Origin: an uncultured Clostridia bacterium
GTDB lineage: Bacteria; Bacillota; Clostridia; Oscillospirales; Ruminococcaceae
DNA length: 8,921 nt
Reading direction: 5' to 3'
NCBI GenBank assembly: GCA_947629275.1
Contig: CANRDG010000073.1
Coordinates: 1-8,921 of the forward strand
Below are positions 5,895-8,921 of this stretch, piece after piece. Every line of letters begins with the position of its first letter. Position 1 is the first letter of the stretch. The notes under the pieces are model-generated. The model did not search any database and was not told the origin of the DNA. It saw nothing but the letters and a program-made list of their open reading frames with translations. A program made the translations under genes and the position numbers.

Positions 5895-5923
5895 TTGAAA
5901 AAACGCCTTGTTTCATGTAAAAT
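5895..5923 (+). promoter_or_regulatory. Promoter of the secreted protein gene
   Basis: TTGAAA (5895-5900), a 17-bp spacer and TAAAAT (5918-5923) match the consensus at 10 of 12 positions. The nearby TATAAT at 5923-5928 would leave a 22-bp spacer and is less likely to be the -10 box. The A12 tract at 5862-5873 could act as an upstream element. Confidence 0.68.
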
Positions 5924-5961
5924 ATAATTATAAATTTAATTTGGAAAGGAATGTTTTTATC

Positions 5962-6630
5962 ATGAAAATGAGAAAAATTCTTGCAACTATCGCAGCTGCG
6001 GTCGTTGCTTGCTCGGCAATGGTAACTTCGGCATTCGCTGATGATACTACCTTTGACGCAAACCTCGGCGGTCAGTTTGATGCTACATTCAACGAAACCG
6101 TTGGTGAATGGCCTGCTGATGCTACCGGCACTTTTACTTATGACAAAGAAACTACCGTTACATGGGACTTTGGCACTGAAAAGGTAAAACTCGCCGGAAA
6201 CTATCTTGGCATAAAGACCTCTGCTCCTTTTGACACAACAGAGGGCGCAAAGAACAGCGAAGTTGTTGTATCTTCCATTAAGGCAGACGGCAAGGAAGTT
6301 GATTTTGATGCTTCTAAAGTATTTATCGGTGACAATGACTCTAAGGCCGGCACTATCAAGATCACGCTCATAAATGAGTGGGGCGAGATAAAGGGCGTTC
6401 CTGCTGTTGATTTCAATGCTATAAACGGCACAGACGGCTTCTCTAAGCTTGAAATAACATTTACAGTAAAGGCTATTCCTGCTGCTGAAGAAAAGCCTGC
6501 TGAAAGCACAACCGACAGCACTAAGCCTGCTGACGACAGCAACAAGCCTACCGGCGCAACCGCAGGTCTTGCACTTGCAGGTCTTGCTATCGCTGGCGTT
6601 GCAGTAGTTGCTACTAAGAAGAGCAAGTAA
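5962..6630 (+). CDS. Secreted surface protein with C-terminal anchor-like tail, unknown domain
   Basis: A 222-residue exported protein. Residues 1-26 are a signal peptide with likely cleavage SAFA|DD. Residues 27-172 are one beta-rich domain, and 173-195 are a Pro/Ser/Thr/Glu/Lys linker. KPTGA is at 195-199, with a hydrophobic helix at about 200-217 and the basic end KKSK. The tail has the order of a cell-wall sorting signal (motif, hydrophobic span, positive end), but the motif is not a canonical LPxTG; a plain C-terminal membrane anchor is the alternative. The domain holds VSSIKADGKEV (103-113) and KITLINEWG (133-141), a pattern I associate from memory with repeated modules in Ruminococcus surface proteins. 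Its last third resembles the lipoprotein encoded divergently. AAAGGA at 5945-5950 lies 11 nt before the chosen ATG; an earlier in-frame ATG at 5908 lies inside the promoter. No enzymatic motif is seen. Confidence 0.8.
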   Translation: MKMRKILATIAAAVVACSAMVTSAFADDTTFDANLGGQFDATFNETVGEWPADATGTFTYDKETTVTWDFGTEKVKLAGNYLGIKTSAPFDTTEGAKNSEVVVSSIKADGKEVDFDASKVFIGDNDSKAGTIKITLINEWGEIKGVPAVDFNAINGTDGFSKLEITFTVKAIPAAEEKPAESTTDSTKPADDSNKPTGATAGLALAGLAIAGVAVVATKKSK

Positions 6631-6675
6631 TTGCTGAAAAAGACTAGAACAGTTTTTTCATAATAATACCCCTTG

Positions 6676-6709
6676 AAGGTCTCTGCCAAATTCGGCAGAG
6701 ATCTTTTTT
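6676..6709 (+). terminator. Terminator after the secreted protein gene
   Basis: The arms 6676-6687 and 6694-6705 form a 12-bp stem (core CTCTGCC/GGCAGAG, one G-T pair) around AAATTC, running into TTTTTT at 6704-6709. An additional AT-only hairpin at 6635-6660 precedes it and is of doubtful importance. Confidence 0.92.
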
Positions 6710-6719
6710 GTCTATATGG

Positions 6720-6748
6720 TTGATTTTTGCCGCCAAATATGCTATTAT
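6720..6748 (+). promoter_or_regulatory. Promoter of the glycosyltransferase/YfhO unit
   Basis: TTGATT (6720-6725), a 17-bp spacer and TATTAT (6743-6748) lie directly after the upstream terminator. A TGC at 6740-6742 just before the -10 box gives an extended -10, which would make up for the weaker -35. Transcription should start near 6755. Confidence 0.68.
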
Positions 6749-6782
6749 ATATATTGGTGTATTATGTGTGTACAGCACAGCC

Positions 6783-6792
6783 AAGGAGGTGA
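6783..6792 (+). promoter_or_regulatory. Full-length Shine-Dalgarno site deciding the glycosyltransferase start
   Basis: AAGGAGGTGA, an unbroken match to the 16S rRNA 3' end, lies 7 nt before the ATG at 6800. The reading frame is open upstream, but that part overlaps the promoter and encodes no family sequence. Confidence 0.92.
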
Positions 6793-6799
6793 CCACAAA

Positions 6800-7741
6800 A
6801 TGCTTTCCGTTGTTATCCCTGCATATAACGAGGAGAAAAACGTTTTAATTGCCGCACAACGTATTACATCGGTGCTTGACGAAAACGATATAGAACATGA
6901 GCTTATCTTTGTAAACGACGGCTCTGCCGACAAAACGTGGGAGCAGATATGCGCCGAGAGCGCGAAAGACAGCCGCGTTAAAGGCATATGTTTCAGCCGC
7001 AATTTCGGTAAGGAGAGCGCTATCTTTGCAGGCTTGAAATATGCCAAAGGCGATGCGGTAGTGCTTATCGACTGCGATATGCAGCACCCGCCCGAAACCA
7101 TTATAGAAATGTACAACATCTGGAAAAATAACGATGTTGATATTGTTGAGGGCAAAAAAGCCTCGCGAGGAAAAGAGAATATTTTTTACAAAGCTTTCAG
7201 CAAGATGTTTTACGGGCTGATAAAGCACGCCTCGGGACTTGATATGACAGCCGCTTCGGACTTTAAACTTATCGACAGAAAAGCAGTTGACGCCCTTAAC
7301 GAAATGCCCGAAAGACTGACGTTTTTCCGCGCCATGAGCAGTTGGGTAGGTTTTAAGACCGAGTACGTTTACTTCGATGTCGCCGAGCGCGAGAATGGAA
7401 AGTCAGGGTGGTCGGTAAAGTCGCTCTTTAAATATGCCATAAACTCGATAACTTCGTTCACATCTGCTCCGCTCCATGCGGTAACGGTATGCGGCGTTAT
7501 CATGCTGATAATTGCGATAATCCTCGCCGCAAACACGCTTTACAATAAAATCGTCGGCAACGCTATGGAGGGCTTCACGACAGTTATACTTTTGCAGCTT
7601 ATCACTTCCAGCATAATAATAATAAGCCTCGGCATAATAGGCTTTTATATCTCAAAAATTTATGAGGAGATAAAAGACCGCCCACGATTTATAGTGCGCG
7701 AACTTAAAAATATTGAAGATACTTTGGAGAAAAAACAATGA
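6800..7741 (+). CDS. GT2 polyprenyl-phosphate glycosyltransferase (GtrB/CsbB/DPM1-like)
   Basis: A 313-residue membrane-bound glycosyltransferase. Family members move a sugar from a nucleotide donor to undecaprenyl phosphate on the cytoplasmic face. The GT-A domain spans about 1-215: VVIPAYNEE (4-12), FVNDGSADKTW (37-47), SRNFGKESA (66-74), the metal/donor motif DCDMQHPPE (91-99; usually DADLQDPPE) and the RxxGxSGWS segment (197-205). Two C-terminal transmembrane helices (about 226-245 and 260-283) and a basic tail follow, the GtrB/CsbB layout. Length and motifs are normal, although the Cys and His in the DxD region differ from the common form. Its stop overlaps the start of the YfhO-family gene by 4 bases (ATGA), implying translational coupling. 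This pairing is known for B. subtilis CsbB-YfhO and Listeria GtlA/GtlB, which glycosylate lipoteichoic acid. Donor sugar and final acceptor cannot be read here. Confidence 0.92.
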   Translation: MLSVVIPAYNEEKNVLIAAQRITSVLDENDIEHELIFVNDGSADKTWEQICAESAKDSRVKGICFSRNFGKESAIFAGLKYAKGDAVVLIDCDMQHPPETIIEMYNIWKNNDVDIVEGKKASRGKENIFYKAFSKMFYGLIKHASGLDMTAASDFKLIDRKAVDALNEMPERLTFFRAMSSWVGFKTEYVYFDVAERENGKSGWSVKSLFKYAINSITSFTSAPLHAVTVCGVIMLIIAIILAANTLYNKIVGNAMEGFTTVILLQLITSSIIIISLGIIGFYISKIYEEIKDRPRFIVRELKNIEDTLEKKQ

Positions 7742-8921
7742 GCAAAGAAAACGCTGTTAAAACGAAAAAATCGGGCTTTCTGAATAAAACGGGCAGCAGC
7801 CTGTGGAACTGGGCTGTAAAGCACTGGCAGTATCTTGCTGTGTTTGCCGTGCCTTTTGCAATAATGTATCTGGTGTACGCGGTTTTCAAGGTACACCCGT
7901 TCGGTGAAAACTCGGTGCTGGTGCTTGACCTCAACGGTCAGTACGTCTATTTCTATGAGGCTCTGCGCGATGCATTCTGGGGCAAGGGCAGCCTTATCTA
8001 CAACTGGAGCAGAAACATTTCCGGCGAGATGTTCGGCATTTTTGCATACTACCTCGCAAGCCCCTTTATGCTGATAATTTGCCTTCTGCCGCGCACCTGT
8101 ATGCTAGGCGCGATAGAGCTTATGCAGCTTGCGAAAATAGGCGCATCGGCTGTTACGTTCTCATTCTTTCTGAATAAAACTTCCGGCAAGGACAAGCCGA
8201 AATTCCCGTCTTTGCTTGTTTTCTCAACTATGTATGCCCTCTGCGCGTATATGGTGGTAGAGCTTATGGATCCCATGTGGCTCGACGGTCTTGTGTACCT
8301 GCCGCTGATATTCTGGGGCGTTCACAGGCTCGTGGAAGACCGCGTTATGCTGCCCTATATCATACCGCTGGCGCTTATGTTCATAGCGCATTTCTATATA
8401 GGTTACATGGTCGGTATATTTACATTTTTGTACTTTATTTACTGTATGTTCTCAAAAGAGGGCAGAGTTATACCCAAGGGCTGGCTCGGCTGCTGCGGCA
8501 GGTTCGCGTTCGGCACGTTCGCGGCGCTTATGTCGTCGATGTGGGTGCTTTTGCCCGTGTATAAGTCGCTGTCACTGGGCAAAATGGAATTCAGCGTTGC
8601 AGATTTCTCTCTGCGCACGCAGTTCAAGCTGATAGACTTCACAACAAAGCTGTTCCCGTTAACTTACGATACCGTCCGCAACGAGGGACTGCCTATGGTC
8701 TACAGCGGTATACTTGCCGTGCTGCTGCTTCCGCTGTTTTTCCTCAACAGTAAAATTTCCCTTAAAGAAAAAGTTTCAAAGGGCTTGCTGCTTGCGGTCA
8801 CGTTCATATTTATGTATATCGCGCCGATAGATATAGCCATGCACGGCTTTCAGGTGCCCAACTGGCTGCCTTACAGATATTCTTTCGTGTTCAGTTTCTT
8901 TTTGCTGGTAATGGCTTTCAG
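7738..8921 (+). CDS. YfhO-family membrane protein, probable GT-C glycosyltransferase (3' end outside window)
   Basis: An open reading frame of 394 codons that runs off the window, encoding a very hydrophobic protein with many transmembrane helices. Full-length YfhO proteins are about 800-900 residues, so perhaps half is present. A basic cytoplasmic start (MSKENAVKTKKSG) is followed by a first helix at about 30-50. The first outer loop carries KVHPFGENSVLVLDLNGQY, with D64 at the position of the loop-1 Asp typical of GT-C enzymes; PFG...DLxxQY is a YfhO hallmark. NISGEMFGIFAYYLASPF (93-110) and the VVELMDPMWLDGLVYLPL region are also family-like. The presumed role is to take the sugar from undecaprenyl phosphate outside the membrane and attach it to a surface polymer. 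The start overlaps the GT2 stop as ATGA; no separate strong ribosome site is seen beyond TTGGAGAAA just upstream. The family call is confident, the acceptor is not known. Confidence 0.88.
   Translation, partial: MSKENAVKTKKSGFLNKTGSSLWNWAVKHWQYLAVFAVPFAIMYLVYAVFKVHPFGENSVLVLDLNGQYVYFYEALRDAFWGKGSLIYNWSRNISGEMFGIFAYYLASPFMLIICLLPRTCMLGAIELMQLAKIGASAVTFSFFLNKTSGKDKPKFPSLLVFSTMYALCAYMVVELMDPMWLDGLVYLPLIFWGVHRLVEDRVMLPYIIPLALMFIAHFYIGYMVGIFTFLYFIYCMFSKEGRVIPKGWLGCCGRFAFGTFAALMSSMWVLLPVYKSLSLGKMEFSVADFSLRTQFKLIDFTTKLFPLTYDTVRNEGLPMVYSGILAVLLLPLFFLNSKISLKEKVSKGLLLAVTFIFMYIAPIDIAMHGFQVPNWLPYRYSFVFSFFLLVMAF

Noticed and set aside
5923..5928. TATAAT as the -10 box of the secreted protein promoter
   Set aside because: It would be 22 bp from TTGAAA; TAAAAT at 5918-5923 gives the standard 17-bp spacer. 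TATAAT could still contribute if another -35 is used.

Overview
The window reads as a chromosomal piece of a Gram-positive, low-to-medium GC, fibre-degrading Clostridia, most likely Oscillospiraceae (Ruminococcus or [Eubacterium] siraeum-like). The grounds are AT-rich intergenic DNA with consensus-like sigma-A promoters, strong AGGAGG-type ribosome binding sites, frequent ATA and AGA codons, a DUF3793 protein, Ser/Glu-rich secreted linkers, and a cellulase with a family-2-type cellulose-binding module. The genus is inference.

Layout. (1) 1-117: the 3' end of a 5S rRNA and its terminator, presumably the end of an rrn operon upstream. (2) 115-783, minus strand: a DUF3793-family gene converging on the rRNA. 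Its promoter is a perfect TTGACA-17-TATAAT, followed by an 18-bp perfect palindrome at the expected start of transcription, a typical repressor operator position. (3) 831-4687, plus strand: an apparent three-gene unit. It holds a membrane-anchored protein whose only recognisable extracellular domain is a CBM2-like module, then a membrane-anchored CBM2-GH5 endoglucanase with both catalytic glutamates, then a short-chain dehydrogenase. A strong hairpin terminator shared with the opposing gene closes it. (4) 4709-6709: two divergently transcribed surface proteins, a lipoprotein (minus) and a signal-peptide protein with a C-terminal hydrophobic/KKSK tail (plus). They share a short segment that aligns by eye. 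The 374-bp region between them carries both promoters and several inverted repeats. (5) 6720-8921, plus strand: a GtrB/DPM1-type glycosyltransferase overlapping by 4 bases a YfhO-family membrane protein that runs off the window.

How the genes fit together. The central unit looks like a cell-surface, non-cellulosomal cellulose-binding and hydrolysis system. Both proteins are held by an N-terminal transmembrane helix, with no dockerin or sortase signal, and push a CBM2-like module outward on a low-complexity stalk. The two divergent surface proteins may be further surface binding modules. The GT2/YfhO pair resembles known two-component systems that load a sugar onto undecaprenyl phosphate and transfer it outside the membrane, for instance to teichoic acid. 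Apart from an uncharacterised shared module and a possible iron-type operator, the gene families are recognisable. I saw no phage, insertion sequence, CRISPR or defence system.
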